NCBI RefSeq assembly: GCF_009709575.1
Contig: NZ_WIXO01000001.1
Coordinates: 3,474,001-3,538,000 of the forward strand
Source: Streptomyces taklimakanensis
Lineage (GTDB): Bacteria; Actinomycetota; Actinomycetes; Streptomycetales; Streptomycetaceae
Length of the DNA stretch: 64,000 bases
Direction of reading: 5' to 3'
The notes below the pieces were generated by a model. The model worked only from the letters and a program-made list of their open reading frames with translations, made no database searches and was not told where the DNA came from. Positions 51,385-60,722 of the stretch are shown here, piece after piece. Every line of letters starts with the position of its first letter. Within the stretch, counting starts at the first letter, position 1. The position numbers and the translations under genes are program-made.

Positions 51385-52752
51385 TCAGCGCTGCGACTGG
51401 CGGGGAAGTTCCGGTCCGGTCGCCGGGTGGCCGTCCGCCGGGCCGGCGGGTCTCGCGCCGTCCGTGACGTCGCAGTACTCGCGCACGGCGCTGGTACGGG
51501 CCACCACCCGGCCCCGGTGGATCACCAGGCGGCTGTAGGCCAGCGACAACGCCCCGGCGACCGTGTCGCCGCGCACGGCGAGCAGTTCGGCCGGGAAGCC
51601 CGCCTCGATCCGCACCACGGGCAATCCCATGGCCCGGCGGGCCTGTTCGCTCACCGCCTCGTAGGCGGTCCGGGGGTCCGCCTCGCCGCGCGAGGCCAGC
51701 AGGTAGGCCGCCTCCAGCGGATCGCCCCGACCCACCGGGTTGTCCGCGTCGCGCAGCGCGCCGCTTCCGGCGGCGACCCGCACCCCCGCGGCCCGCAGCA
51801 GCCGCACCGGGGCCGTGCGGGCGTCGCCCGCGGCGCGTCCGAGGAGACCGCAGCCGCCCTGTGGAAGGCAGACCACCGTGATCCCGGCCGCGGCCAGGGC
51901 CTCGGCCGTGCGGGCCGTGACCCCGGGCGGCAGCCGGGCCAGTCCGTCGCAGGGGCCGACGGTCACCTTGGGGCCCAGCCCGTCCGCCATCGCGGCCAGG
52001 CGGAGGAGCCGCACCGGGTCCGCGCCGCGGGTGTGCAGGTCCGCCGGGCAGCCGTGCTCCGCCGCCGTCTCCAGCACGGCCCGGGCGTGGCCGACCGGAT
52101 CGGGGTCGAGGTCCGGGCAGCCGCCCACGGCCGAGGCGCCCATCCCCACCGCGTCGCGCAACATCGCCAACCCACTGGACCCGGTGGTTCCGGTGAGCAC
52201 CCGGGGCACGGCGACGGCGGTCAGCTCGACCAGGCCGCGCAGGGCGTGCCGGGCCTCCAGCACGGCCTCCAGGGCGCGCAGTCCCATCGCGTCGCCGATC
52301 CGCACGTGGGTGCGCAGGGCGGTGGCGCCGTGGCCGAGCTGGAGCAGGGCGGCCTGGACGGTGCGTCGCCGGACGGACCCGGGGTCGTCCGGGCCGCGGG
52401 ACCCGTGGCCGGAGGCGGACGGCGGTGCCGGCCCGGCGTCGGGTTCCGCGGTCAGCGCGGTGTCGTGGTGGGCGTGCGGCTCGGCGGGTGCCGGCAGCAG
52501 GAGGTGGCCGGCGAGGGCGATCCGGGTGGCCCGGGGAGGGGACGAGGAGGCGGGTCCGCCGGCCGGGGCGACGGCCTCGATCCGGCCGCGGTCGATCCGC
52601 ACGTCCACGGTGCGGCCGTCGGCGAGTCGGGCTCCGCACAGGACGAGTGCGCCCGGTCCGGGAGCACCGGGGGCGTCGGAGTGGTCGGAGGCGCCGTGCC
52701 CACGGGCGTCGCGATCGGGCTCCGGCGGTTCCTGCGGTTGGCTCTCGGGCAT
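51385..52752 (-). CDS. Amidohydrolase-like protein, metal site apparently degenerate
   Basis: The protein has 455 residues. The start of an amidohydrolase barrel is clear: a small beta domain, then HLLLPAPAEPHAHHDTAL with the HxH pair. It resembles cytosine deaminase-type enzymes. Other metal ligands are not obvious: the third-strand His is followed by Thr-Arg-Gly (DLHTRG) and not an Asp/Glu pair, the next His position reads GPCDGLARL, and the late Asp position reads AAGSGALRDADNP. It may have lost hydrolase activity. A Pro/Asp/Gly-rich leader of ~35 residues precedes the domain. Confidence 0.7.
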   Translation of the reverse strand: MPESQPQEPPEPDRDARGHGASDHSDAPGAPGPGALVLCGARLADGRTVDVRIDRGRIEAVAPAGGPASSSPPRATRIALAGHLLLPAPAEPHAHHDTALTAEPDAGPAPPSASGHGSRGPDDPGSVRRRTVQAALLQLGHGATALRTHVRIGDAMGLRALEAVLEARHALRGLVELTAVAVPRVLTGTTGSSGLAMLRDAVGMGASAVGGCPDLDPDPVGHARAVLETAAEHGCPADLHTRGADPVRLLRLAAMADGLGPKVTVGPCDGLARLPPGVTARTAEALAAAGITVVCLPQGGCGLLGRAAGDARTAPVRLLRAAGVRVAAGSGALRDADNPVGRGDPLEAAYLLASRGEADPRTAYEAVSEQARRAMGLPVVRIEAGFPAELLAVRGDTVAGALSLAYSRLVIHRGRVVARTSAVREYCDVTDGARPAGPADGHPATGPELPRQSQR

Positions 52753-52935
52753 GGGGCTCCCGCGGTTCGCTCATGATCGCTGGGGTGGCCGGAAGCCTAG
52801 GACCCGGCCGGGGCCGCGACCTGTCGCCATCACGTGGGGACGCAATAGTCGTAACAGTCGTACCGCCTCGTGGGGGCGGAGGACGGGAGGAGCGGGCCTC
52901 GGGGCGTCCGTACGGGGGTGTGGGGCGATACGGAT

Positions 52936-52965
52936 TTCACGTTCGGGGCCCCGACCGTGTAATGT
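52936..52965 (+). promoter_or_regulatory. Likely tRNA-Thr promoter
   Basis: TTCACG (52936-52941) and TAATGT (52960-52965) are spaced by 18 bp and resemble the vegetative TTGACN/TANNNT pair. The tRNA begins 12 bp later. Confidence 0.5.
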
Positions 52966-52976
52966 CTTCATCGCTC

Positions 52977-53049
52977 GCCCCAATAGCTCAGTCGGCAGAG
53001 CGTCTCCATGGTAAGGAGAAGGTCTACGGTTCGATTCCGTATTGGGGCT
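52977..53049 (+). tRNA. tRNA-Thr (GGU)
   Basis: The 73-nt gene has acceptor stem GCCCCAA/TTGGGGC, anticodon stem TCTCC/GGAGA and loop ATGGTAA with anticodon GGT. CCA is not encoded. It lies 47 bp before tRNA-Met and probably shares its transcript. Confidence 0.96.
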
Positions 53050-53096
53050 CTGATGTGTGAGGTTCCCCGTCTCTCGACGGGGGCCACCCGCATCGC

Positions 53097-53169
53097 GGCG
53101 GTGTAGCTCAGTCGGTAGAGCAAACGGCTCATAATCGTTGTGTCACCGGTTCGAGTCCGGTCACCGCTA
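53097..53169 (+). tRNA. tRNA-Met (CAU), elongator
   Basis: The 73-nt gene has anticodon loop CTCATAA with CAT. The anticodon stem AACGG/TCGTT lacks the three G-C pairs of initiator tRNA, so this is an elongator. A tRNA-Ile with modified CAU is less likely but not excluded. The first acceptor pair is G-U. Confidence 0.92.
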
Positions 53170-53182
53170 CTCACACCTCACC

Positions 53183-53220
53183 AGTAGCCGATTGCGGGGT
53201 CGGTCCTCCGATCGGCTACT
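53183..53220 (+). terminator. Terminator of the tRNA-Thr/tRNA-Met unit
   Basis: A 10-bp perfect stem (53183-53192/53211-53220) with an 18-nt loop, followed by CTTTCT, starts 14 bp after tRNA-Met. Sequence within it (TTGCGG and TACTCT, 19 bp apart) could also serve as the rpmG promoter. Confidence 0.55.
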
Positions 53221-53263
53221 CTTTCTGCGTTAGATCCTGTCCCAGCCGTCAAGGAGCACTCAC

Positions 53264-53428
53264 GTGGCTGCCACCGACGTCCGCCCGAAGATCACGCTGG
53301 CCTGCGTGGAGTGCAAGGAGCGGAACTACATCACCAAGAAGAACCGGCGCAACAACCCGGATCGTCTTGAGATGAAGAAGCACTGCCCGCGCTGCAACGC
53401 CCACACCGCGCACCGCGAGACGCGATAA
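53264..53428 (+). CDS. rpmG: 50S ribosomal protein L33, zinc-binding form
   Basis: The protein has 54 residues. Two CxxC pairs (CVEC and CPRC) form the zinc ribbon, so this is the Zn-containing L33. Streptomyces often has a second, Cys-free paralogue under zinc control; none is in this window. The GTG at 53264 has an AAGGAG site. Position before the MaoC pair matches the conserved actinobacterial order. Confidence 0.96.
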   Translation: MAATDVRPKITLACVECKERNYITKKNRRNNPDRLEMKKHCPRCNAHTAHRETR

Positions 53429-53464
53429 CCCGCGCCGGCCAGGCCGTCGCACCACAGACACACA

Positions 53465-53503
53465 GCCGTGAGGCCGCTCCCGTTGCGGGGGCGGCCTCAC
53501 GGC
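53465..53503 (+). terminator. Terminator after rpmG
   Basis: A stem of about 17 bp with one G-U pair and a 5-nt loop lies 36 bp past the rpmG stop. Confidence 0.8.
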
Positions 53504-53670
53504 GTTCGGGAGGCCGGCTGCCGGTCCCGGACGCGCTCCGGCCGACCGCGGCCGATCCCCGGCTCCCCGGGGCCCGCGGCACACGGACGGACGTCCGCCC
53601 CCGGGACACGACCCCACCACCGGCCGGAGCCGGTGGCCCCTTGTCAGAAGACCGATGGAGGTACCGGGCC

Positions 53671-54150
53671 ATGGCGCTCGACCAGTCCTTCGTGGGGCGG
53701 AGCTATCCGCCCACCGAGCCCTACGAGGTCGGCAGGGAGAAGATCCGCGAGTTCGCCGAGGCCATCGGGGATCCCCACCCCGCCTACACGGACTCCGAGG
53801 CGGCCCGGGAGCTGGGCCACCCCGACGTGATCGCCCCGCCCACGTTCGTCTTCGCCATCACCTTCAAGGCGGCCGGAGCGGTCGTCGAGGACCCGGGGCT
53901 CGGCCTGGACTACAGCCGGGTCGTCCACGGCGACCAGCGCTTCGCCTACACGCGCCCGGTGCGTGCCGGCGACCGGCTCACGGTCACCTCCACCATCGAG
54001 TCGATCAAGTCCCTGGCCGGGAACGACGTGCTGGACGTCCGCGGCGAGGTGCACGACGAGAACGGCGAGCACGTGGTGACCGCCTGGACCAAGCTGGTGG
54101 CCCGTGGCGCCTCCGCCGCCGGGGCCGGGGCCGGGAAGCAGGGGGAGTGA
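53671..54150 (+). CDS. MaoC-like dehydratase, HadA/HadC type
   Basis: The protein has 159 residues and the N-terminal FAS1-like hot-dog fold, with IREFAEAIGDPHPAYTD near the N-terminus and APPTFVFAITF after it. In mycobacteria such subunits pair with HadB as (3R)-hydroxyacyl-ACP dehydratase. This one is the substrate-side subunit without the catalytic Asp-His pair. The ATG at 53671 follows GGAGG; a TTG at 53641 is in frame but less likely. It lies 5 bp before the partner gene. Confidence 0.87.
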   Translation: MALDQSFVGRSYPPTEPYEVGREKIREFAEAIGDPHPAYTDSEAARELGHPDVIAPPTFVFAITFKAAGAVVEDPGLGLDYSRVVHGDQRFAYTRPVRAGDRLTVTSTIESIKSLAGNDVLDVRGEVHDENGEHVVTAWTKLVARGASAAGAGAGKQGE

Positions 54151-54155
54151 CGGAG

Positions 54156-54590
54156 ATGGCAGCGAAGATCGCCTACACGGACGTCGAGGTCGGCACCGAA
54201 CTGCCCGCGCGGAGCTTCCCCGTGACCCGTGCCACGCTGGTGCGGTACGCGGGCGCCTCCGGGGACTTCAACCCGATCCACTGGAACGAGCGCTTCGCCC
54301 GTGAGGTCGGTCTCCCGGACGTCATCGCCCACGGCATGTTCACCATGGCCGAGGCCGCCCGCGCGGTCACCGACTGGGTCGGCGACCCGGGCGCGCTGGT
54401 GGAGTACGGGGTGCGGTTCACCAAGCCCGTCGTCGTCCCGGACGACGACGCCGGCGCCGTGATCGAGGTGTCGGGGAGGGTCGCCGCCAAGCTGGACGAC
54501 GAGGCCCGCACCGTCCGGGTGGATCTGACCGCCACCAGCGCCGGCCAGAAGGTGCTGGGCATGTCCCGCGCCGTCGTCCGGCTCGCCTGA
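54156..54590 (+). CDS. MaoC-like dehydratase, HadB type
   Basis: The protein has 144 residues, close to mycobacterial HadB. The catalytic segment YAGASGDFNPIHWNERFA contains the Asp and His of (R)-specific enoyl-ACP hydratases, followed by GLPDVIAHGMFTM. It should dehydrate 3-hydroxyacyl-ACP in fatty-acid elongation together with the preceding subunit. The ATG at 54156 is spaced correctly from a GGGGGA site; a GTG at 54147 is in frame but sits on that site. Confidence 0.88.
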   Translation: MAAKIAYTDVEVGTELPARSFPVTRATLVRYAGASGDFNPIHWNERFAREVGLPDVIAHGMFTMAEAARAVTDWVGDPGALVEYGVRFTKPVVVPDDDAGAVIEVSGRVAAKLDDEARTVRVDLTATSAGQKVLGMSRAVVRLA

Positions 54591-54671
54591 GCGGGGAGTC
54601 CGCGACACCGCGGGGACGACGGGGAGCGGTCGCGCGCGGGAGGCGTGCGGCCGCTCTCGTACTCTTGAGCC

Positions 54672-55727
54672 GTGCAGGAACTCCACGACGCGCCCCTCGC
54701 CCCGCTGACCACCTTCCGCCTGGGTGGGCCGGCCGCCCGCCTGGTGACGGCCACCACCGACGAGGAGGTGGTCGAGGAGGTGCGGGCCGCCGACGCCGAC
54801 GGCACCCCGCTGTTGGTCGTCGGCGGCGGCAGCAACCTCGTCGTCGCCGACGAGGGCTTCGACGGGACCGCCCTGCGCATCGCCACCACCGGCTTCCGCC
54901 TGGAGGGCACGCGCCTGGAGCTGGCCGCGGGCGAGAACTGGTCCGAGGCCGTGGCCCGCGCCGTCGAGGCGGGACTCGCCGGCATCGAGTGCATGGCCGG
55001 CATCCCCGGCTCCGCGGGCGCCACGCCCATCCAGAACGTCGGGGCCTACGGCCAGGAGGTGTCCGCCACGATCACCGAGGTCGTCGCCTACGACCGCCGC
55101 GGCGGCGGGATCGTCACCGTCCCCGCGGCCGAGTGCGGCTTCTCCTACCGGAACAGTCGCTTCAAGGCCGACCCCACCCGCTTCGTCGTCCTGCGCGTCC
55201 GCTTCGAGCTGGAGGACGCCGGCGGGCTCTCCGCACCCCTGCGCTACGCCGAGACGGCCCGCGCGCTGGGTGTCGAGGTCGGTGAGCGGGTGCCGGTGGA
55301 GCGGGCCCGGGAGACCGTCCTGAAGCTGCGCGCCGGCAAGGGCATGGTGCTCGACCCGGAGGACCACGACACCTGGTCCGCCGGTTCCTTCTTCACCAAT
55401 CCCGTCCTCACCGAGGCCGAGCACGCCGCCTTCCTCGCCCGGGTCGCCGAGCGGCTGGGCCCGGACGTCGTCCCGCCGGCCCACCCGGCCGGGGACGGTC
55501 TGGTGAAGACCTCGGCCGCCTGGCTGATCGACAGGGCGGGGTTCGCCAAGGGGTACGGTGCCGGCCCGGCCCGGATCTCCACCAAGCACACCCTCGCCCT
55601 GACCAACCGGGGCTCGGCCACCACCGCCGACCTGCTCGCCCTGGCCCGCGAGGTCCGCGACGGCGTGTACGCGGCCTTCGGCGTGACGCTCGTCAACGAG
55701 CCGGTGACCGTCGGCTGCTCCCTCTAG
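54672..55727 (+). CDS. murB: UDP-N-acetylmuramate dehydrogenase
   Basis: The protein has 351 residues. FAD-binding motifs LVVGGGSNLVVADEGFDG and GIPGSAGATPIQNVGAYGQE are present, as is the catalytic Ser in SAGSFFTNPV and the Tyr/Arg segment SYRNSRF. It reduces UDP-GlcNAc-enolpyruvate to UDP-MurNAc with NADPH in cell-wall synthesis. The GTG start lies 81 bp after the MaoC pair. A hairpin follows the stop. Confidence 0.95.
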   Translation: MQELHDAPLAPLTTFRLGGPAARLVTATTDEEVVEEVRAADADGTPLLVVGGGSNLVVADEGFDGTALRIATTGFRLEGTRLELAAGENWSEAVARAVEAGLAGIECMAGIPGSAGATPIQNVGAYGQEVSATITEVVAYDRRGGGIVTVPAAECGFSYRNSRFKADPTRFVVLRVRFELEDAGGLSAPLRYAETARALGVEVGERVPVERARETVLKLRAGKGMVLDPEDHDTWSAGSFFTNPVLTEAEHAAFLARVAERLGPDVVPPAHPAGDGLVKTSAAWLIDRAGFAKGYGAGPARISTKHTLALTNRGSATTADLLALAREVRDGVYAAFGVTLVNEPVTVGCSL

Positions 55728-55742
55728 GCGGGCCGACGGGAC

Positions 55743-55777
55743 GCCGTGTTCCGGAATAGCTCCTTCCGGAACGCGGC
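55743..55777. terminator. Terminator between convergent murB and add
   Basis: A 14-bp stem with one G-U pair and a 7-nt loop lies 15 bp after murB and 46 bp past the convergent add gene. Confidence 0.75.
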
Positions 55778-55823
55778 GCGCGGTGCCGCCGAGCCTCCCG
55801 GCCGGCCCGTGTCCGGCCGCCCG

Positions 55824-56873
55824 TCAGGCCGCCGGTTCCTCCGACGCCCCGGGCGGCTCCGCCAGCCAGGCGTCGATGTCCGCCAGGATCGCCGCGCGGA
55901 CGTCGGCGGGGGCGCGTGAGCCGCGCACCGACTGACGGGCCAGCTCGGCCAGCTCGGCGTCGGTGAAGCCGTGGTGCCGCCGTACGATCTCGTACTGCGC
56001 GGCCAGCCGCGAACCGAACAGCAGCGGGTCGTCGGCGCCCAGCGCCATCGGCACCCCCGCCTCGAACAGCGTCCGCACCGGCACGTCGTCGTGCTTGTCG
56101 TACACGCCCAGCGCCACGTTGGACGCCGGACACACCTCACAGGTCACGCCCTGCTCGGCCAGCCTCGCCAGCAGGCGGGGATCCTCGGCCGCGCGCACCC
56201 CGTGTCCGACGCGGCCCGCGCGCAGGTCGTCCAGACAGTCCGCGACGCTGCCCGGCCCCGACAGCTCGCCGCCGTGCGGGGCGGACAGCAGACCGCCCCG
56301 GCGCGCGATGGCGAAGGCCCGGTCGAAGTCGCGGGCGAGACCGCGCCGCTCGTCGTTGGAGAGCCCGAAGCCGACGACCCCGCGATCGGCGTAGCGCACC
56401 GCCAGCCGCGCCAGGGTGCGGGCGTCCAACGGGTGCTTGACGCGATTGGCGGCGACCAGGACCCGCATCCCGAGCCCCGTCTCCCGGCTCGCCTCCTCCA
56501 CCGCGTCCAGGATGATCTCCAGCGCCGGGATCAGCCCGCCCAGCCGGGGCGCGTACGAGGTGGGGTCGACCTGGATCTCCAACCAGCGGGAGCCGTCGCG
56601 CACGTCCTCCTCGGCCGCTTCGCGGACCAGGCGCCGAATGTCGTCGGGGGTGCGCAGACAGGACCGCGCGATGTCGTACAGCCGCTGGAAGCGGAACCAG
56701 CCTCGCTCGTCCGTGGCCCGCAGTTTCGGGGGCGTGCCGCCGCTGAGGGCGTCGGGCAGGTGGACGCCGTACCGGTCGGCGAGCTCCAGCAGGGTGCTGG
56801 GACGCATCGATCCGGTGAAGTGCAGATGCAGATGGGCCTTCGGCAGCTTGCGGACGTCACGAACACTCTCCAT
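55824..56873 (-). CDS. add: Adenosine deaminase
   Basis: The protein has 349 residues. The metal-dependent barrel shows HLHLHFTG near the N-terminus (His14, His16), SAPHGGE (usually HAGE), GRVGHGVRA and GADDPLLFGS. It deaminates adenosine to inosine. The ATG at 56873 was preferred because MESVRDVRKLPKAHLHLH matches family starts; the frame is open to 56921. A related role in aminodeoxyfutalosine deamination cannot be excluded from sequence. Confidence 0.88.
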   Translation of the reverse strand: MESVRDVRKLPKAHLHLHFTGSMRPSTLLELADRYGVHLPDALSGGTPPKLRATDERGWFRFQRLYDIARSCLRTPDDIRRLVREAAEEDVRDGSRWLEIQVDPTSYAPRLGGLIPALEIILDAVEEASRETGLGMRVLVAANRVKHPLDARTLARLAVRYADRGVVGFGLSNDERRGLARDFDRAFAIARRGGLLSAPHGGELSGPGSVADCLDDLRAGRVGHGVRAAEDPRLLARLAEQGVTCEVCPASNVALGVYDKHDDVPVRTLFEAGVPMALGADDPLLFGSRLAAQYEIVRRHHGFTDAELAELARQSVRGSRAPADVRAAILADIDAWLAEPPGASEEPAA

Positions 56874-56948
56874 CCCAGGATCTTGCCGCACACCGCGACA
56901 CACCCGGAAGCCGGCCACCACGATCGGGGCGCGGCCCGAACGCGAGAA

Positions 56949-56980
56949 CGGGCCCGCCGGAACACGTCCCGGCGGGCCCG
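56949..56980 (-). terminator. Terminator of the aminotransferase gene
   Basis: A 12-bp perfect GC stem with an 8-nt loop lies 31 bp past the stop of the minus-strand aminotransferase gene. Confidence 0.8.
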
Positions 56981-57010
56981 CCCGTCACCGTGCCGTGGGG
57001 CCCGGACGAC

Positions 57011-58249
57011 TCAGGCCCCCGCCTCGGCCAGCAGCTTCTGGATCCGGGAGACCCCCTCGACCAGGTCCTCGTCGCTCAGCGCGTAGGACAGCCGCAGGTA
57101 GCCGGGGGTGCCGAACGCCTCGCCGGGCACGACCGCGACCTCGACCTCCTCCAGGATCACCTCGGCCAGCTCCACGCTGGTCGCGGGCCGCTTGCCGCGG
57201 ATCTCCCGGCCGAGCACGTCCTTGACCGACGGGTACGCGTAGAAGGCGCCCTCGGGCTCGGGGCAGGTGACGCCGTCGATCTCGTTCAGCATCCGCACGA
57301 TCGTCCTCCGGCGGCGGTCGAACGCCTCCCGCATCCTCGCCACGGCCTCCAGGTCGCCGGAGACCGCGGCCAGCGCGGCGGCCTGGGCGACGTTGGAGAC
57401 GTTGGAGGTGGCGTGCGACTGGAGGTTGCCGGCGGCCTTGACCACGTCCTTCGGACCGATGATCCAGCCCACGCGCCAGCCGGTCATGGCGTAGGTCTTG
57501 GCCACGCCGTTGACCACGACGCACCGGTCGGCCAGCTCGGGGACGACCGCCGGCAGCGACGAGAACTCCGCGTCGCCGTAGACGAGGTGCTCGTAGATCT
57601 CGTCGGTGAGCACCCACAGGCCGTGCTCGGCGGCCCAGCGCCCGATCTCCTCGACCTGGGCCCGGGAGTAGACCGCGCCGGTCGGGTTGGAGGGGGAGAC
57701 GAACACCAGGACCTTGGTGCGCTCGGTGCGGGCCGCCTCCAACTGCTCCACGGAGGCGCGGTAGCCGGTGGTCTCGTCGGTGACCACCGGTACCGGAACA
57801 CCGCCGGCGAGCTTGATCGACTCGGGGTAGGTCGTCCAGTACGGGGCGGGGAGGAGGACCTCGTCGCCCGGGTCGAGGATCGCGGCGAACGCCTCGTAGA
57901 TCGCCTGCTTGCCGCCGTTGGTGACCAGCACCTGGGACGCCTCGACCTCGTAGCCGGAGTCGCGCCGCGTCTTGGCGACGATGGCCTCCTTCAGCTCGGG
58001 GAGGCCACCGGCCGGGGTGTACCGGTGGAAGCGCGGATTCCGGCAGGCCTCCACGGCGGCCTCGACGACGTAGTCGGGGGTCGGGAAGTCCGGCTCGCCC
58101 GCGCCGAAGCCGATCACCGGCCGCCCGGCGGCCTTGAGGGCCTTGGCCTTGGCGTCGACGGCGAGGGTGGCGGACTCGGAGATCGAGCCGATCCGGGCCG
58201 AGACCCGGCGCTCGGTGGGTGACTGGTTGCGTGGGGTTGCAGCGGTCAT
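57011..58249 (-). CDS. PLP-dependent aspartate-type aminotransferase
   Basis: The protein has 412 residues. The PLP lysine is Lys251 in [16 protein letters not shown], and cofactor contacts appear in [12 protein letters not shown] and YAYPSVK. It belongs to the class I aspartate aminotransferase subgroup (AspB/AatA type) and links amino acids with the TCA cycle. The ATG at 58249 begins MTAATPRNQ; the frame is open to 58285. Substrate range beyond aspartate is not shown. Confidence 0.9.
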   Translation of the reverse strand: MTAATPRNQSPTERRVSARIGSISESATLAVDAKAKALKAAGRPVIGFGAGEPDFPTPDYVVEAAVEACRNPRFHRYTPAGGLPELKEAIVAKTRRDSGYEVEASQVLVTNGGKQAIYEAFAAILDPGDEVLLPAPYWTTYPESIKLAGGVPVPVVTDETTGYRASVEQLEAARTERTKVLVFVSPSNPTGAVYSRAQVEEIGRWAAEHGLWVLTDEIYEHLVYGDAEFSSLPAVVPELADRCVVVNGVAKTYAMTGWRVGWIIGPKDVVKAAGNLQSHATSNVSNVAQAAALAAVSGDLEAVARMREAFDRRRRTIVRMLNEIDGVTCPEPEGAFYAYPSVKDVLGREIRGKRPATSVELAEVILEEVEVAVVPGEAFGTPGYLRLSYALSDEDLVEGVSRIQKLLAEAGA

Positions 58250-58503
58250 GGGTGCATCGTCGCAGACCTCCCGCCGCGCCGGCACACCCGGTTTGGGAGG
58301 GAGGACACCGGAAGGGAGCCGTGGGGAACGCGGGGGAACGGGGGAGACGGCCGGGACGATCCGGGAGGTTGGGGACGGTTCGGGGTTACGTGTTCGACGG
58401 CGGCGCGTGGAGCACGTACACTCACCGGCGTTGGTTCCGACCGATCACACCGAACCGCGTACTCCGCGATACCGTTCGGATGCGGTAGGTTGGGGAGCGA
58501 CAA

Positions 58504-58576
58504 AGGGTCGTAGCTCAATTGGTAGAGCACCGGTCTCCAAAACCGGCGGTTGGGGGTTCAAGTCCCTCCGGCCCTG
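58504..58576 (+). tRNA. tRNA-Trp (CCA)
   Basis: The 73-nt gene has acceptor stem AGGGTCG/CGGCCCT with one wobble, and anticodon loop CTCCAAA with CCA. It precedes secE, the usual actinobacterial position. The discriminator is G and CCA is not encoded. Confidence 0.97.
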
Positions 58577-58687
58577 CTTCACGCATCTGAACCAGGGATG
58601 CGTGCACGTGTACGTACTGGACGCACGCCGTACGGTCGGGCCGGACGCGGCACGGCACGCGGTCAGACCCGGATCAGGTGAGGACGA

Positions 58688-58966
58688 GTGGCGGAGATCA
58701 CGGACTCCATCGAGGTCCCAGAGCCCGGGCGGTCGCAGGACGACGGCAAGGCCCGGCGCGGCAAGCGCGGAAAGAAGGGCCCCCTCGGCCGTCTCGCGCT
58801 GTTCTACCGCCAGATCGTCGCGGAACTCCGCAAGGTCGTCTGGCCCACCAAGCGGCAGCTGTCGACCTACACCACAGTGGTCATCATCTTCGTCATCGTC
58901 ATCATCGGCCTGGTGAGCGTGATTGACTGGGGGTTCACCGAGGTCGTCAAGTACGTCTTCGGCTGA
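58688..58966 (+). CDS. secE: Preprotein translocase subunit SecE
   Basis: The protein has 92 residues. One C-terminal membrane helix follows the conserved amphipathic segment RQIVAELRKVVWPTKRQL. SecE clamps SecY in the translocon. The basic N-terminal part is typical of Streptomyces. The GTG at 58688 follows AGGACGA. It lies 74 bp before nusG. Confidence 0.96.
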   Translation: MAEITDSIEVPEPGRSQDDGKARRGKRGKKGPLGRLALFYRQIVAELRKVVWPTKRQLSTYTTVVIIFVIVIIGLVSVIDWGFTEVVKYVFG

Positions 58967-59040
58967 TCCGCCCGCGGAGTGCCCCTCCGGGGCACCTTTC
59001 CGCATGTTCGACCCCTTGAAGCCAGGAAGAAGCAGCCACC

Positions 59041-59877
59041 GTGTCTGACCCGAACCTGAACGACGCCGTCGACCCTGCCGAGGGCGACGACACCGCGCCC
59101 GACGCCGTGGAGACGGCGGACGAGGCGGAGAACGGCGTCGACCGGGCCGAAGCTGCCGACACCGCCGCCGAGGAGGGCGAGCCGGCCGGGGAGGCGGAGC
59201 AGCAGTCCGCCGAGACCGCCGGCGAGACCGAGGAGGCGGAGGAGACCGAGGAGGAGCCGGTCGACCCGGTCGCCGCCCTCCGTGAGGAACTGCGCACCCT
59301 GCCCGGCGAGTGGTACGTCATCCACACCTACGCGGGCTACGAGAAGCGCGTGAAGGCCAACCTGGAGCAGCGCGCCGTCTCGCTGAACGTCGAGGACTTC
59401 ATCTACCAGGCCGAGGTCCCCGAGGAAGAGATCGTCCAGATCAAGAACGGCGAGCGCAAGAACGTCCGGCAGAACAAGCTGCCCGGCTACGTGCTGGTCC
59501 GCATGGATCTGACGAACGAGTCCTGGGGCGTCGTCCGCAACACCCCGGGCGTCACCGGCTTCGTCGGCAACGCCTACGACCCGTACCCGCTGACGCTGGA
59601 CGAGGTCGTCAAGATGCTCGCCCCCGAGGCCGAGGAGCGCGCCGCCGCGGAGGCCGCCGCCGAGTCCGGCGCCCCGGCGCCGAGCCGCAAGGTCGAGGTC
59701 CAGGTGTTGGACTTCGAGGTCGGCGACTCGGTCACGGTCACCGACGGCCCGTTCGCGACGCTCCAGGCGACGATCAACGAGATCAACCCCGACTCCAAGA
59801 AGGTCAAGGGCCTCGTCGAGATCTTCGGCCGCGAGACCCCGGTCGAGCTGAGCTTCGACCAGATCCAGAAGAACTGA
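59041..59877 (+). CDS. nusG: Transcription termination/antitermination protein NusG
   Basis: The protein has 278 residues. An acidic Glu/Asp/Ala-rich leader of about 80 residues precedes the NGN domain ([20 protein letters not shown] and [13 protein letters not shown]) and a C-terminal KOW domain ([21 protein letters not shown]). NusG ties RNA polymerase to Rho and the ribosome. The acidic leader is a known actinobacterial trait. It forms a unit with secE, ended by a hairpin. Confidence 0.96.
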   Translation: MSDPNLNDAVDPAEGDDTAPDAVETADEAENGVDRAEAADTAAEEGEPAGEAEQQSAETAGETEEAEETEEEPVDPVAALREELRTLPGEWYVIHTYAGYEKRVKANLEQRAVSLNVEDFIYQAEVPEEEIVQIKNGERKNVRQNKLPGYVLVRMDLTNESWGVVRNTPGVTGFVGNAYDPYPLTLDEVVKMLAPEAEERAAAEAAAESGAPAPSRKVEVQVLDFEVGDSVTVTDGPFATLQATINEINPDSKKVKGLVEIFGRETPVELSFDQIQKN

Positions 59878-59899
59878 CGGTTCTTCCGGACCCCGACTT

Positions 59900-59941
59900 C
59901 GGCCAGGTCAGACGGTCCTCGAGGACGGTCTGACCTGGCCG
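59900..59941 (+). terminator. Terminator after nusG
   Basis: A 14-bp outer stem plus a 6-bp inner palindrome, separated by one mismatch, forms a long hairpin 22 bp after nusG. It separates secE-nusG from the rplKA unit. Confidence 0.75.
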
Positions 59942-59943
59942 GT

Positions 59944-59973
59944 TTCAGTCCACGCCGCGATACCGGCTATCGT
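59944..59973 (+). promoter_or_regulatory. Candidate rplK promoter
   Basis: TTCAGT (59944-59949) and TATCGT (59968-59973) are 18 bp apart, between the nusG terminator and rplK. The match to the vegetative consensus is partial. Confidence 0.4.
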
Positions 59974-60048
59974 GGTGCGGTATGCCTCCGTACGAGTGCA
60001 CGCGCCCGTCGGAGGAGTCACCACTCTCACTCAGGACCCGGAGAGAGC

Positions 60049-60483
60049 ATGCCTCCCAAGAAGAAGAAGGTCACGGGGCTGATCAAGCTCCAGATCCAGG
60101 CCGGCGCCGCGAACCCGGCTCCGCCGGTCGGCCCCGCGCTGGGCCAGCACGGCGTCAACATCATGGAGTTCTGCAAGGCCTACAACGCCGCGACGGAGTC
60201 GCAGCGCGGTTGGGTCATCCCGGTGGAGATCACGGTCTACGAGGACCGTTCCTTCACCTTCATCACCAAGACCCCGCCGGCCGCGAAGATGATCCTCAAG
60301 GCCGCGGGCGTCGAGAAGGGCTCCGGCGAGCCGCACACCAAGAAGGTCGCGAAGATCACGCGCGAGCAGGTGCGTGAGATCGCCACCACCAAGATGCCCG
60401 ACCTCAACGCCAACGACCTGGACGCCGCCGAGAAGATCATCGCCGGCACCGCGCGTTCCATGGGCGTCACCGTCGAGGGCTGA
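60049..60483 (+). CDS. rplK: 50S ribosomal protein L11
   Basis: The protein has 144 residues and starts [19 protein letters not shown], with the conserved N-terminal Pro pair and [17 protein letters not shown]11 forms the GTPase centre on 23S rRNA and is the site of thiopeptide action. The ATG is preceded by GGAGAGAG. A gap of 239 bp separates it from rplA; no gene was seen there. Confidence 0.98.
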   Translation: MPPKKKKVTGLIKLQIQAGAANPAPPVGPALGQHGVNIMEFCKAYNAATESQRGWVIPVEITVYEDRSFTFITKTPPAAKMILKAAGVEKGSGEPHTKKVAKITREQVREIATTKMPDLNANDLDAAEKIIAGTARSMGVTVEG

Positions 60484-60722
60484 CCCGTCCCGCTTCGCGG
60501 TACCCGCGAGGCACGTCGGGGCCCCGCCGCACGGACCTCCGGGCGGCAGGTGAGCCGGGGCGAGCCGGTGTCGAGGGCGACGCGGCCGAGCGCGGCGTCG
60601 GGAAGCGTCGACACCGTCCGTCGAACGCCCGGAGGTGAACCGGGCCCCGAGAGAAGGAAAGTGGCAGGGTCAGGCGCTGGCCCCCTGGACCACGACTCCG
60701 CAACAAGAATCCTGGAGCAGAA

